Source of the DNA: Imbricaverruca yamaguchii | Taxonomy: Eukaryota; Arthropoda; Thecostraca; Neoverrucidae | DNA: 64,000 nt | Direction: 5' to 3' | Assembly (NCBI GenBank): GCA_034440575.1 | Contig: JAOTOL010001656.1 | Span: forward strand, 3,598,501-3,662,500 | Shown: one piece after another, positions 1 through 12,659 of the stretch | How positions within the stretch are numbered: position 1 is the stretch's first letter | Layout of the letters: each line of letters opens with the position of its first letter | The notes under the pieces: generated by a model | What the model was told of the DNA's origin: nothing | Databases searched by the model: none | The model's input: only the letters and a program-made list of their open reading frames with translations | Program-made: the position numbers and the translations under genes

Positions 1-700
1 CAACAAATTCAGCTACAGGACCAATAATTGTGGCAACAAGCCCTTTGGCAACGGTGAGCACATAGTTTTTTTTTAATTCCCCTACCCATTAATAGGTAGG
101 CAGGAGTGCTCTTCCAACTGGAATACCCGTGCGACCTAATTACGTTAAATTCCAAGGGTGAGAGGTAGGTCGTGGTAAGCAAATCAAGGCAGGTCACACC
201 ACTCCCCGCTCCTGTTTCTTGCTGGACAGATCCCGCCACCAGATATTAGTAATAGATGTTCCTGAAGCCCTCCCAGACAATTAGCAATGGTAGTAACGTC
301 TTCGAGGGCTCCAGGAAAATAAGTGCTATAGGTATTAATGGGGAAATAATACAAAATCATAATCTTGCACATGCATTTCCTAAACAACTACTACAAAGTG
401 TGAAGAAGAAGAAAGAAGAGAAAACATGATTTTTAAACGAAAATGTCCGAATGATACCAGAGCACAATGCATAGCATATTACCATTATCAACATTCATTG
501 AAAAAGTTCATATTTTCTAATAATGTATTGTCTGATGCGTTTATTCAAGATAATTTTACTCCGAAGAACATCGTCACTCCTGTGGAAGTGAGTTTGCCTG
601 TAGACGTTCTGCCGAAGCATAATGACGGAAGACCGGCATACCTACAGACCAAAACAGTGGGTTAGCAGGCAGACAGTCCGATCGGCGGCTCTAGACATCA
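1..700. other. Unassigned sequence left of the GACA tract
   Basis: I recognise no gene, domain or repeat here. Short open frames on both strands have no familiar motif. The stretch is mildly AT-rich and passes into degenerate GACA-like words from about 700. Confidence 0.5.
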
Positions 701-716
701 AGTCAGACGGAGAGAC

Positions 717-2003
<1,287 letters not shown>

Positions 2004-2216
2004 AGGCAGGCAGACAGTGACTCACGGCTGTAGACCAGTTGGCGGGTACAGCGGTGACGTATGGCCTGAATCATCACCAGGCCGGAGGCGGGTGGGCACT
2101 CGCCGACGAGTGGCGGATCAACACCATGCTCATCATCCGCACCGTCACTGGCCTATCACCATGATAGCGGACACAGCGACGTTTCTGACCAGCGGACTAG
2201 GCGGCACCTGGCGGCA

Positions 2217-2713
2217 GGATGGTCACCTTCTGCCGGTCATCTCCTGCCAGTCATCTCCTGCCAGTCATCTTGTCATCTCCCGCTGGTCATCTGGTCATCT
2301 CCTGCCAGTCATCTGGTCATCTCCTGCCGATCATCTCCTGTCGGTTCTGGTTCTCCTGCCAGTCATTCCTGCCGTATTTGTCATCTCCCGCCGGTCATTG
2401 GTCATTTCCTGCCGTATCTGGTCATCCCTGTGGTCATCCTGCCGATCATCCCTGCCGGTTCTGGTCATCTCCTGCCAGTATCTTGTCTCTCCCGCTGGTC
2501 ATCTGGTCATCTCCTGCCGGTCATCTCCTGCCGATCATCTCCTGCCGGTCATCTGGTCATCTCCTGCCAGTCATCTTGTCATCTCCCGCTGGTCATCTGG
2601 TCATCTCCTGCCAGTCATCTGGTCATCTCCTGACGGTCATCTCCTGCCGATCATCTCCTGCCGGTCATCTCCTACCAGTCATCTGGTCATCTCCCGCAGG
2701 TCATCTCCTGCCG
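2217..2713. repeat. 14-bp minisatellite with 8-bp spacers
   Basis: The core TCATCTCCTGCCRG recurs about 25 times. It is often extended by TCATCTGG, giving 14- and 22-bp higher-order units, with some mutated units around 2340-2480. All three plus-strand frames stay open because the unit lacks stops. It ends abruptly at a run of C residues next to a SINE. Confidence 0.9.
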
Positions 2714-2736
2714 GTTTCCCCTCCCCCCCGCCAGTG

Positions 2737-2942
2737 GCTTTATTAACCAGGGTCCTATTGCTAAGTAGAGCTTGTTGCGTGAACCCTGGCCCCACCACCC
2801 GATCCATGAATTCCAGTTCAACGGCAAAATTTTGACCGAAAGTTTAACGTGCCGTCAATGCACCGACACGGCCGCCCTGTAGCTCGTCCCCGGCCTTATT
2901 GGGCCAGCTGCCAACTCACCATCCCAGCCGGGGATAAACATT
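2737..2942 (-). mobile_element. tRNA-derived SINE, copy A (head missing)
   Basis: This matches the body of the SINE at 22322-22633 over about 200 bp, including GTGAACCCTG, CACCACCCGATCCATGAA and CGACACGGCCGCC. The tRNA-like head with the A and B boxes seen in the other two copies is absent, so this copy is 5'-truncated, as expected for retroposition. It sits directly beside the 14-bp minisatellite. Confidence 0.8.
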
Positions 2943-2959
2943 GTCATACATTCAACAAC

Positions 2960-3750
2960 ACCAAGAAACCATGTAATACATGTAAAAAGTCGCAATACTG
3001 CGTTGTAATGCCATGCATTCGGCGAACGTTAAGCTTAGTTGCGATCATTTTGTTGAAAAAGTAGCTTCGGGATTTGGAGCCCCAAAATAATGCCGTCATT
3101 GATCTATTCACGAATATATTTTTTTCCGCGATATCAAGAATATGGGTTACGAATATAAAAATGGCGCAGCACTGCCTTATAATATCATTAATTTAGGTCA
3201 GGTCATTGACAAATTTGGTTCGGAATTTGGACCCAAAAGCGATACCGTCATTGATGCGATTTGCAACATCAGTGAATTTACGACGTGCTACATTCAACCC
3301 AAGAATTCCGATACCAATTTTTTCGCAAGGACATCCGGAATTCGATGCATATATAGAAAAACATCTGAAGTTGATTACCCCAGCAAGGCACATTTACACA
3401 AGCGCATCAATTTGATCTTATAATCGATAACTAGCGACCCTGGCGGCGGTCCTAGTCGTGGGTTCCACATTCACACATTTGTAATTGTTTGCCGCAACAT
3501 GAAATAAACGGACAAGGGATTTTGTAAAAGTCGCAGTACTGTGCTATAATACCATGGTTTCGCCGAACGTTAAGCTCAGTTGCCATCATGGATTTTTTTA
3601 TTTGGACCTCCAAATATAAGGTGATCAGTGATCTATGCACGCATTTGTAATTGCTTGCCCATTATCAACACAGCAGACGATGAATGTCCACACATCAAAT
3701 AACTATGCTGTAATGTAACTTCGGAGTTGGGGACCATTAACATTGAGGGC
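2960..3750. repeat. Strongly diverged tandem repeat, period about 180 bp
   Basis: Similar blocks recur near 2980, 3163 and 3526, each built on GTCGCARTACTG followed by a WTAATRYCAT-type stretch. The 2980 and 3526 copies share a longer core (CGAACGTTAAGCT, then GTTGCNATCAT). A related block, CTTCGG followed by TTTGGANCC, appears near 3064, 3218 and 3720. Spacings of about 181 and 363 bp suggest an old tandem array. No coding capacity is recognised. Confidence 0.5.
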
Positions 3751-4083
3751 ACGGTTCCGCACTCCACCATATTATGAGTGGCGAGCGGTCGGGGACGGGC
3801 CGCGGGCCGCGGGTGTCGCCGCAGCGCCGGCGGCTCGCCGTATATCGTGGAACAAGAGTTCCAGAAGACAATATCCAAGGTAATAATATGTGCAATATAT
3901 GTAAGTGGCAATGAAATTGATGTCTGAAGCTAAACTAGCTTTCATATATGTACTACGTATCGTATTTCATGGAGACGGAGTCTCATAAATTGTAACTATA
4001 TTCTTCGCGCACACATTAGCGAGCATTCGGGGGCGCTTGTCGCAATCACATATTTCAGAGTTCTTGAATGGTATCAGGAGCCT

Positions 4084-4155
4084 ACATATTCTCTCTCATT
4101 ACTGGAGATCCCCAATGTCAGCATTGACATTGCATCTGACGACTAACGGGCCCCT
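4084..4155. repeat. Dispersed repeat fragment shared with 50905-50960
   Basis: The block TTACTGGAGATCCCC followed by ATGTC, GCATT and ACATT ends in CTAACGG. It is nearly identical to a block near 50910-50958, in the same orientation. It is probably a remnant of one interspersed family of unknown type. Confidence 0.6.
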
Positions 4156-4265
4156 GGTGCAATGGTGGACTCCAGAACGATTTTCCCGGCCCGGATATTT
4201 AATGGTCAGAATCCGTCATCATTTTGTAGGGCTCGGCTTGATTTTCTCCAGTTCTGATGCGATTT

Positions 4266-4606
4266 GCCGCCCCGTTCTGGAGTGCTGTAACCAGCTCAGT
4301 TGGTTAGAGCGCTGGCCTACACTGGTCTCCCCTGCCCTGGCAACACAGGGTTCGAGTCGCTTCGCACGCTCGCATGTAGCCCTCGGCCGGGAGTGCCAGT
4401 TGGCAGCTGGCCCTACAAGGCCGGGGACTAGCTACCGGGCGGCAGTGTCGGTGCATTGACGGCACGTTAAACTTGCGGCCTAAATTCGGCTGTTGAACTG
4501 GAATTCATGGATCGGGTGATGGAGCCAGGATTCATGCAGCAAGCTTTGCTTAGCAATGGAACCCTGTCTCCTTAAGCCACCCCAGCAACAACTCGGATGA
4601 TTATTT
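4266..4606 (+). mobile_element. tRNA-derived SINE, copy B (full length)
   Basis: The tRNA-like head has an A box at 4293-4311 (AGCTCAGTTGGTTAGAGCG) and a B box at 4349-4360 (GGTTCGAGTCGC). The unrelated body shared with the copies at 2737 and 22322 follows. An insertion of about 18 bp separates the first nine bases (GCCGCCCCG) from the A box when compared with copy C. Internal A and B boxes imply RNA polymerase III transcription; whether this copy is still transcribed cannot be told. Confidence 0.85.
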
Positions 4607-6260
4607 TTAATGTGGAGCCACGCTCTGCTATTTATTCGGGACCACCGATTCAAATTTTTCGGGATCCCGACGGAAACTATTCTGACCACGGCGTGATTCA
4701 TGCAATTACTGGGGGCCATCATCTCTCAGGAGGTGGAGGGTATTTTCCTCATCTACCTCAACCCTTTCGTCAAGCCACTGGGCTGCACTAGGCACGTTAC
4801 GAAACCATGATTACTCGCTGGTGGCTAATGCAATACGATTACTGACTTATGTTTGTCAGGCTAGGCAAGCTCAGGAATTACTGCGAAAAATGCGAGCCAT
4901 TAGCAGCCGAGGATCTCCGTCATAGAAACGTACTGGGAATTGATAATTACTGAAATAATTATACCCTGTCACACACCTAGGCGCAATTTTATCTGTGGGA
5001 AGTCTTTATTTTTTATCCCGTAAGTCATTTGCCGAGCCATGCACACGGTATTATCATTCATTTCGATTCATGGGTGCTATGCATGTATTTATGTCCAAAA
5101 ACAAAACAACATCCTGAGCCGCTCATGTGTGAAACTGCCTTTGCAACCAGAGCCAGATTGGATTTTACAATTAATTTATGTGTCAGGTGTGATGGTGTTT
5201 ACTTTTTGTCATCGATAGCTATTCCCACTGATGTGAAAACTGTTGGGGGCACAAATACCTCCACGGAAAAGTTATAACAACGGCCCTATAAAGTTGCATG
5301 GAAAGCAGACGGTTACAAATGGCAAATGCTCCTCCGCCCCGCAGAACTCTGTGATCGTTCCTACGTTGCTGGTGCTTCCTAGTGGCTTCTGAGTCATCGA
5401 ACTTTGTATGTATTGGTAGCGAAGCTCTTGTCTTGTCCAGGCGCCACGCATAACCGCCAGGCCACTTCCATTGACTATAGCACGCCAAACGTTTCAAATG
5501 CAATCAAAATATATTAATGTTCGCCAGGAATATTGATCACTGAAATTAGCTTGTGATGCACCGCGTCATGTGTTTGTTTATCCGTGATCGTCCCGGCAAG
5601 CGCAGAAGTGCAACGATGGATACGACGTTCCGTCGCATACGTCGGAGCGTGAAGTAAGTGGAGCTAGCGTATCCTGAAATAAATTTGGAAGAGCAAACAT
5701 GACTTGGCTCCCAAAATATCGAGTGCGGTGGACAGTCCATGGCAGTCCTACTACTTGCCAAGCTTTGAGCAATGGGTGTGGGCTAGAAGAATCGCCGCTG
5801 TGGAGAATGCACCCACTGTTTATTCACGTGCAAACCATCCGAATTGAATGACGCGCTCTTTCTCTGATGGCAGCGGTACTAGTGGTTAGCTGTGCACTGT
5901 GCATGGCTCGCTAAATGGCAAATTAGCCTGCGCACGTCGTGTCAACTAATGCAAGACGAGCCACGTGTTACTCACCCAGGGACGATCTGAACTGGATGAG
6001 TAGCCGGCGTGACCGGGGGCACCCTCATGCTGATCACGGGGAGAGAGTGGGGACCTGTGGCGTTCCTCACACACCGAGCCACGTGCGGAACTCGGGCATA
6101 ATTATGCGCCGAAGAGGTGCCGTCATACGTTCCGACAAGTGCGAAGTGCTGTCCTGAAGCCACGTTGCAAGTTGCATGGTAATACTTCGCAGCCCGTAGC
6201 ACCTCCATCGAATGCTCATATATGGTACGGACACCCCAGACAGTTCAGAATGTAATTCTG
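4607..6260. other. Unassigned sequence
   Basis: About 1.65 kb without a recognisable domain, repeat or RNA. Open frames are short (under about 95 codons), lie on both strands and look random. Confidence 0.5.
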
Positions 6261-6264
6261 CTAC

Positions 6265-6550
6265 CGACTGTTCTGCGACGATACGACCGCGAATGCAGAT
6301 ACTGCCGCGCGACCTTACTGCAACACGGCAAAACTGCGACACAATACTTCTACAGCAAACACGTCGACTGCCTTTACCGCGGTACGACACCACAGCGAAT
6401 GTCGATACTGCGCGCGACATTTCCACGACACGACAAAACTGCGACGCTACAGTACTGCCATAGCGGATACCGCGGTCGTTTACCCTGCGACACGACACGG
6501 CAGAGGATGCAAATTCTGCGGCGCGACATTACTATTGTACGATTTCTGCG
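6265..6550. repeat. Diverged tandem repeat, about 107-bp period, three units
   Basis: Units start near 6290, 6398 and 6505. Each has a block of the form GRATGYMRATWCTGC followed by GCGCGAC. ACTGCGAC words and CGACACGAC-type strings are scattered between them. The open frames through this stretch show no conserved domain. Confidence 0.5.
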
Positions 6551-7195
6551 ACTGCCAAAAGTGCTGTTCACCATTGCTGTTGTAACGTCTTTGACAAACC
6601 GTGCTGCGAAAAGCCTGCTCTGCGATCGTATACTGCGACTTAGCGTAAATAGGACAACAATCGCTCTGGAAAACGACAACGAAGGGAGAGGTGGCATTAA
6701 GATAAAACATTTGAAGTGCGGCAACATGACTTACTACTTGCAGTACGGGGAAGAGGATTGGGGGAGTAAATCTAAGCATCTCAACTTCTGTTGTAAGCTA
6801 TATAAAGATGCGGTAGCATGATGCAGCTTCGTCCTTGAACTTTAAGTGTGTATGCGTTTAGTACGGGCAAATGCTCTGTACCCCTGTTCCACGAGTGGTG
6901 GCTATTGGCCATTCCACAAGTTGCACGTTCCTGGGATTTCGTGAAGAGATGTGATTCACAGAGAATCAGCCGCTTTCGACGCTGACCACCGGATAGAGTG
7001 AACCATGTGGTGCGCGTCTTTGTTTTGGCAGGAGCATATCCAAATTGAATGTGCCGCGCGCTATAGCTCCCAATTTTTGGAGGCCGGTAGCCAGTTAGCA
7101 GAGCTGTCTGAGGAGGACGGCATATTAAATATCTGCAAAATGTATGCCTTACACGGAGTTTTACCGTTTTATGAGTCGTCACCACAGTGGACATA
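6551..7195. other. Unassigned sequence
   Basis: I see no gene or repeat here. A minus-strand frame of about 180 codons (6781-7323) has no recognisable motif and runs into the 3' tail of the CR1 element, so I regard it as chance. Confidence 0.45.
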
Positions 7196-7294
7196 AAGAC
7201 ATAAAGACATAAAAGATTAGTGCAACTCTGAGCCACAAGGGCCCTTCTTGGTTGCACTCTGTACACTGAACCAGTTGCCCACCAAATCTGCCAA

Positions 7295-10200
7295 TCAGCC
7301 CTCCCTGTAATACTGAAAAGCAAGCCCTCTATTCTTATAATGATTGTCTATGCTGTTTTTAAAGATGTTCAATGTGCTGCTACTGACAATGTTTTCTGGC
7401 AGCTGGTTCCAGTGTTCCACTACCCTGTTGGTGAAGAAAGTTTGCCTTAACCTTGTTCTGCTGTGGTTAATTTTAATTTTGAATTTATGACCTCTAATTG
7501 CATCATTTCTGTTAAATTCAAACATTTCCCCAAGGTATCCCCTCTCCAGACCATTGACAAATTTAAAGACCTCGATGAGATCTCCTCTCAGCCTTCTATA
7601 TCTAAGTGAAAACATATTCAATTTCTTCAATCTTTCCTCATATGCCAGGTTGCTTATGCCATTAACCATTTTTGTAAAGCTTCCTGATCACTTCCTCACT
7701 TCTGTATGATACATTCCTATTTATTGCCCCGAGCATTCTCAGTGCCTTCTTCCTGGCTTCCTTGGTCTGTTCTGATGCCCCCAGTTTTGTGTTTAGAATA
7801 ACACCTAAATCCTTCTCCTGTTGAGTCACTGATAGCACTTGGCCACCCATCAAGTATGGAGCCTTCATATGCTGCTTACCTACATGCATGATTTTGCACT
7901 TATCAAAGTTAAATTTCATTTGCCATTCTTCGGACCACTTCACAAGTTCGTCTAAGTCTTTTTGCAGCGAGATATGCTCATCCTGACCTGTTATTGCCCT
8001 AAAGACCTTCAAATCATCTGCAAATTTGAAAACTTTACTGCTTAGGCCACTTTCAATGTTATTTACAAATATAATGAACAGTAATGGCCCTAGTACTGAC
8101 CCCTGGGGGACTCCACTAAGAACATTTTGCCATGATGACTTTGTACCATTTAGCATCACTCTTTGCTGTCTATCTCAAAGCCACAACTCTATCCATTTTA
8201 AGATGCTACCTGCAATACCATGGGACTGAAGCTGTATCATTAACCGTTTATGGGGTACCTTGTCAAAGGCCTTACTAAAGTCAAGATATGCTACATCAAC
8301 CTGATTTCCCTGATCAAATTGTTCTGTGGCGAAGTTCAAAAAGTCCAAGAGGTTTGTGAGACACGATCGTCCTTTTCTAAATCCATGTTGAGTATCTTGA
8401 ATCAATCTGCTACCTTCCAGATAACTAACTATTGTATCCTTGATAATTGATTCGAGTACCTTGCAGACTAGGGATGCGAGACTTATTTGCCTATAGTTTT
8501 CAACTTTCCCTCTTTCTCTTTTCTTGAAAATAGGAACTACATTTGCCCTTTTCCAATCGGTTGGAATTTCATTATGTGAAACTAATCTACAAAATATTAT
8601 ACTAAGTGGAAATGCCAGTTCCTTTTCAGTTTCCCGCAACACTCTAGCATAAATATCATCAGGTCCTGCTGCCTTATTTGGCTTTATTTTCCTGATATGA
8701 TTGTAAACAACATCACTACCAATGAAATCAACATCATTTGTCAGATCCCATGTAACTGAACTATGGTGTACGGTCGGCAGATTGGCCATATCTTCCAATG
8801 TAAACACTGATTTGAACTGCTTGCTCAGCTCCTCAACCATCTCACTATCCTCACCCAATGTAGTCCCGTTTACTTCCAGTGGACCAATTGTGCTAGAAAC
8901 TTTACTCAGCTTGTAGAAACTAAAGAACTTTTTACTGTCCCCATCACAGTTTCTAGCTAAATCCAGTTCCTTTGCTCGCTTTGCTGCTCTGGTTTTTTGC
9001 TTCACAGTGTCTCTAGCTTTTCGATACGCCTTTAGATTAATGACATTTGAGGCTTCTTTAAAAACTCTAAATGCAGTTTTCTTAGCCTTAATTGCTTTTA
9101 TCACGTCTGGTGTAAGCCATGCTGGCTTTCCTACCCTTCTTTTGCGTCTTTGCTTTTGGGGGACATGTCTAATCTGAGTTTCCTTTAAGTAAGATTTGAA
9201 CTTTTCCCGCATTTCACAGGCATTTAAATTGGAGAATTCTTCTTCCCATCTGATGGCACTTAAAGCCGCTCTCATGCCGTTAAAGTCTGCTCTGTTGAAA
9301 TTTGGAACCTTTACCAAATTATCCTTGATAATTTCCCCTCCATGTGCCTTGAATCTAAATATGTTATGGTCACTTTTTCCCAGAGTTTCGCCTACAGTCA
9401 AGTCTTGAACCAAGTCACTTAAATCCGAGAATACAAGGTCCAAGAATGAACCATGCCTGGTAGGTTCCAATACAAACTGGTGTAAGAACAGGTCCTCTTC
9501 AAGGCATTTCCTGAACATTTTGCATGATGGGAGCCAACACCAGCATTTTCATAACCTTTTATATTAAAGTCACCGAGAATAGGGCACTTCCTCTTAAAGT
9601 TTCTACTGATTTCCTCACAAATCACCTTGTCAAGCTCCAGTTGCTGAGAATGTGGCAGGGTTCCTGATCGGTAGAAAGCTCCTATCATAAGAGTATTGCT
9701 GTTGCCTTTTCCCACAGTGACATCAAGCCAAATGGACTCCACAGACACATTTTTATCCCCACCTGCTACTTTTTGAGAACTGAATAAGCTATTCATATAG
9801 AGCATTACACCACCCCCTTTCATTGCTGGACCCCTATTGTACGAAAACATATTGTATCCCTGGATCTCATAGTCCTGTAAGTTATCTCCAAAATACCCTT
9901 CACTGACCCATGCCTCCGTAATGCAAACAAAATCCGGTTCCTCCTCAGCAACATAACACTTGAACTCATCAAATTTGGAACGGATACTCTGAGCATTAAA
10001 CATCATACACTTAACAAATGCTCCATAACCACCTTTGGCTTTTTCATATTGAGGAGTTCTTTTATCACTAGATGAACTATAACTCTGTCCCCTTGAGTTG
10101 CTGCTGTCCCTATTTGCAGACTCTGAGGTTCTATTGCCTTGGCTGACACTATTGGAATATTCCTGAGTTGGCAATGCAATTTCATCCCTCCCCACCCCAT
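7295..10200 (-). pseudogene. CR1 ORF2: endonuclease-reverse transcriptase, disabled
   Basis: ORF2 of the CR1 copy starts just after the ORF1 stop. The endonuclease/exonuclease/phosphatase domain comes first: FNAQSIRSKFDEF, ITEAWVSEG, GAFYRSGT and GDFNIKGY. A frameshift near 9420-9520 separates it from its C-terminal block (LDLVFSDLSD, SDHNI). The reverse transcriptase follows, with NVVPIFKK, DTQHGFRKGRSC, YLDFSKAFD, GVPQGSVLGPLLF and the catalytic FADD. A nonsense codon falls at about 8174, where a related copy has LSDRQQ. A deletion of about 101 bp, relative to the copy at 46.5 kb, removes the region after LYCAYVRP and breaks the frame near 7665. The product would nick target DNA and prime cDNA synthesis in the nucleus, but this copy cannot make it. 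Confidence 0.9.
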
Positions 10201-10203
10201 TTC

Positions 10204-11152
10204 CTAGTTTCCCTGAAGGACATGCTCGTACACTTTGCCTAATACATGGACCCCCTTCTCAGAGAAGTGCAGGCCATCCCTCTGATAGAGGTCCCACGAT
10301 GCATAAAACCTGCTCCACTCATCTACAAATGTAAAACCTAGCTCATGGTAGAGCTTTCCTACCCTGGCGTTAGCTGCCAGTGCCCTAGAGCTCCACTCAG
10401 GGGAGGCTCTAGCCCTAGGCAAAATTCCTGTTACAAGGACTCTATTGGTACCCTTCAGGGTGGCCAGAAGGGCCCTGTACTCCCGCAGAAGCTCCTCGCT
10501 CCTAGTATGACCTATGTTATTTACCCCTACATGCACTATGACTGTGTTAAACTGGTGATCACTGGTGACCTGTGCCACCGCAGGTACCAGGTCCTTCACC
10601 TTGGCACCAGGCCTGGTGATGCACCTCCTGTCCCTCCTACCTTTACAAAATACCCGCTCTAAATGACGCAACGAGAGTCTCCTATGACCAGCACTGACTC
10701 CTTACTACTGCTATCCTGGGGGCAGTCATCCAATGCCTGGAACATATTTGTTGTTACTATGCCTGCCCGCTGGGCCGGTCGGCTACACTTCCTCCCGCTC
10801 CTACCACCTGCCACCTGCCACTCACTGACCCTTTCCTTAGGTTCGCGTCTCCAAATCCTCCACCCCCTGACCTCATGCCACTTCCCCTCCTGTGACCTAC
10901 CAGAACTACCCCTCCTCTGTTCACTATTAACACTATTAACACTTGAGAGATCCCAGCCACCTCCACAGTAGGGGAAACCTCAACTACCTGGTGGCCTGCG
11001 ACCACCTGGGCATATGATGTCCCTGCTACGGATTGACCCCTTGTTGCTTCATCTTGCCTACCCTGTGCAACAAGGGCAGCCTTGAGGTTGGAAACCTGTG
11101 CCTTAAGGGTCCTAATTTCTTCCTCTAGTGCCTGCATCCTGGTCGAAACCAT
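10204..11152 (-). pseudogene. CR1 ORF1: coiled coil plus SGNH esterase, frameshifted
   Basis: The N-terminal part (11152-10757) starts with a predicted coiled coil (MQALEEEIRTLKAQVSNLKA) followed by a low-complexity Gly/Val-rich region. The C-terminal part is an SGNH/GDSL-type esterase. Its block I motif VLVIGDS lies at about 10674-10695, the GVNN block near 10520, and the catalytic pair in DGLHFSEKG near 10270. The esterase is in two frames, shifted just after the GDS motif, and the link to the coiled coil is also out of frame. Esterase domains in ORF1 are known for several CR1-clade elements; their biochemical role is unresolved. Assignment of the domain is from motifs only. Confidence 0.8.
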
Positions 11153-11670
11153 CCTAAACGCTGCAGCTTATGCCTAGATTTAGATTCAAATTAACTTGCT
11201 AAACATCCGACAAAAAAGCTAACTATCATTCACTATAAATCGCTACCTCCTATACTGTCAGTTAAATATCTGAGTGCCTCAAGAAAAGCAGAAACTATTA
11301 AACAATTGTTTGTTTTTTATGTTTTTTTTTTAAATAAAATAAATAAAATAACTAAACAAGATGTCTAATCTAATTGTCTTCCACACAAGTAGACAACTAT
11401 ATAAATATCCCTTTTGATATCACTTATGGCTAGACAGAAAAATGAACAGTCACACAGCACTTATGAATACCCCCAACTTACTACTAATTAAACTATCTTA
11501 GACTTCAACACCAAACACACTATGCACACCAAAAAATAAATAAAGTATGTTAGGATAGTATGAATGTTGTCTAATGTACTTATCAAATCTACACACTTGT
11601 AATATCTCCTACTACAGAAATCGAAGCGTCGAGAACACGCCGAAGCCACGAAGCCTCCCTTTGGCGCACA

Positions 11671-11680
11671 CAAGATGGCG
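11671..11680 (-). promoter_or_regulatory. Possible YY1-type site at the CR1 5' end
   Basis: CAAGATGGCG on the plus strand (CGCCATCTTG in the element's own direction) lies about 20-25 bp inside the inferred 5' end of the CR1 copy. The motif matches the core bound by YY1-family factors, which position transcription starts in mammalian L1. Its presence is observed; its function is inference. Confidence 0.3.
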
Positions 11681-11697
11681 TCCTGCGGCATCGCTAG

Positions 11698-12090
11698 GTT
11701 AATATAGTATAGTTTGCGTGCTACGAAAATGCTTATAAGATAAAAACTAATGAAATATAATAAGAGAAGTAATTGCTAAGCACCTATCCACAGCTTAGAC
11801 TAGAGTACTGCCCTGTTCTGCAGCGACTTATCTGGAAACCTGGAGCTCTGGCGCGCGACCTTCCACCTTGACAGCTGGCGGCAAACTGGAGTGACCCATG
11901 TTCTCTTCAGCTGCGATCGGGGTACCTCAGAGATCCCAACTGCACACGTGATGAGCACACAATTTGACGGATACGCTTTTATAGACCATATCCAGAAAAT
12001 AAGGAGACACTGCGTATCCTGACGAACTATCTCTAGCTGCCAATCAGTGCTCTCTGACGCTCCCGACATACTCGTCCGGCTGGCGTGTAT
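11698..12090. other. Unassigned sequence between the LINE and minisatellite cluster
   Basis: No domain or repeat is recognised. The stretch joins the presumed 5' end of the CR1 copy to the 23-bp minisatellite. Confidence 0.45.
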
Positions 12091-12092
12091 AC

Positions 12093-12568
12093 TCGCGGTG
12101 GCGTATGGTGTGCACTGCTGGGGCGGTATGGTGTGCGCTGCTGGGGCGGTATGGTGTGCACTGCTGGGGCGGTATGGTGTGCACTGCTGGGGCGGTATGG
12201 TGTGCACTGCTGGGGCGGTATGATGTGCGCTGCTTGGGCGGTATGGTGTGCGCTGCTGGGGCGGTATGGTGTGCACTGCTGGGGCGGTATGGTGTGCGCT
12301 GCTGGGGCGGTATGGTGTGCACTGCTGGGGCGGTATGATGTGCGCTGCTTGGGCGGTATGGTGTGCGGTGCTGGGGCGGTATGATGTGCGCTGCTGGGGC
12401 GGTATGATGTGCGATGCTGGGGCGGCATGGTGTGCGCTGCTGGAGCGGTATGGTGTACGCTGCTGGGGCGATATGGTGTGCGCTGCTGGGGCGGTATGTT
12501 GTGCGCTGCTGGGGCGGTATGATGTGCGCTGCTGGAGCGGCATGGTGTGCGCTGCTGGGGCGGTGTAT
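12093..12568. repeat. 23-bp minisatellite
   Basis: About 20 units built on GGTATGGTGTGC followed by RCTGCTGGGGC, with an exact 23-bp period (for example 12125 to 12148). Variants such as GATGTGCGCTGCTTGG recur, pointing to unequal exchange of two-unit blocks. Because 23 is not a multiple of 3 and the unit lacks stops on several frames, long Pro/His/Ala-rich open frames appear on the minus strand; I treat them as artefacts. Confidence 0.95.
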
Positions 12569-12659
12569 CACGCGCCGTGCATTCTACCGAGGCCATGCAA
12601 ACGCCGTCAAAACGTGCCGACAGTACCGTTAGCCGCGGTAGCAGTGGAGCCCGCGGCCG

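Larger units (their letters stand above)
7196..11697 (-). mobile_element. CR1-like LINE, copy 1, near full length
   Basis: This is a non-LTR retrotransposon read on the minus strand: 5' untranslated region about 11153-11697, ORF1 11152-10204, ORF2 about 10200-7295, and a short 3' region ending in ATGTCTTT-type 8-bp repeats at 7196-7215. Two ORFs, an esterase-bearing ORF1, an apurinic-type endonuclease plus RT in ORF2, and an 8-bp microsatellite tail together fit the CR1 clade. Four more pieces of the same family lie in this window. It carries several inactivating changes, given under the ORFs. The 5' end is placed by inference from the presumed promoter. Confidence 0.88.
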
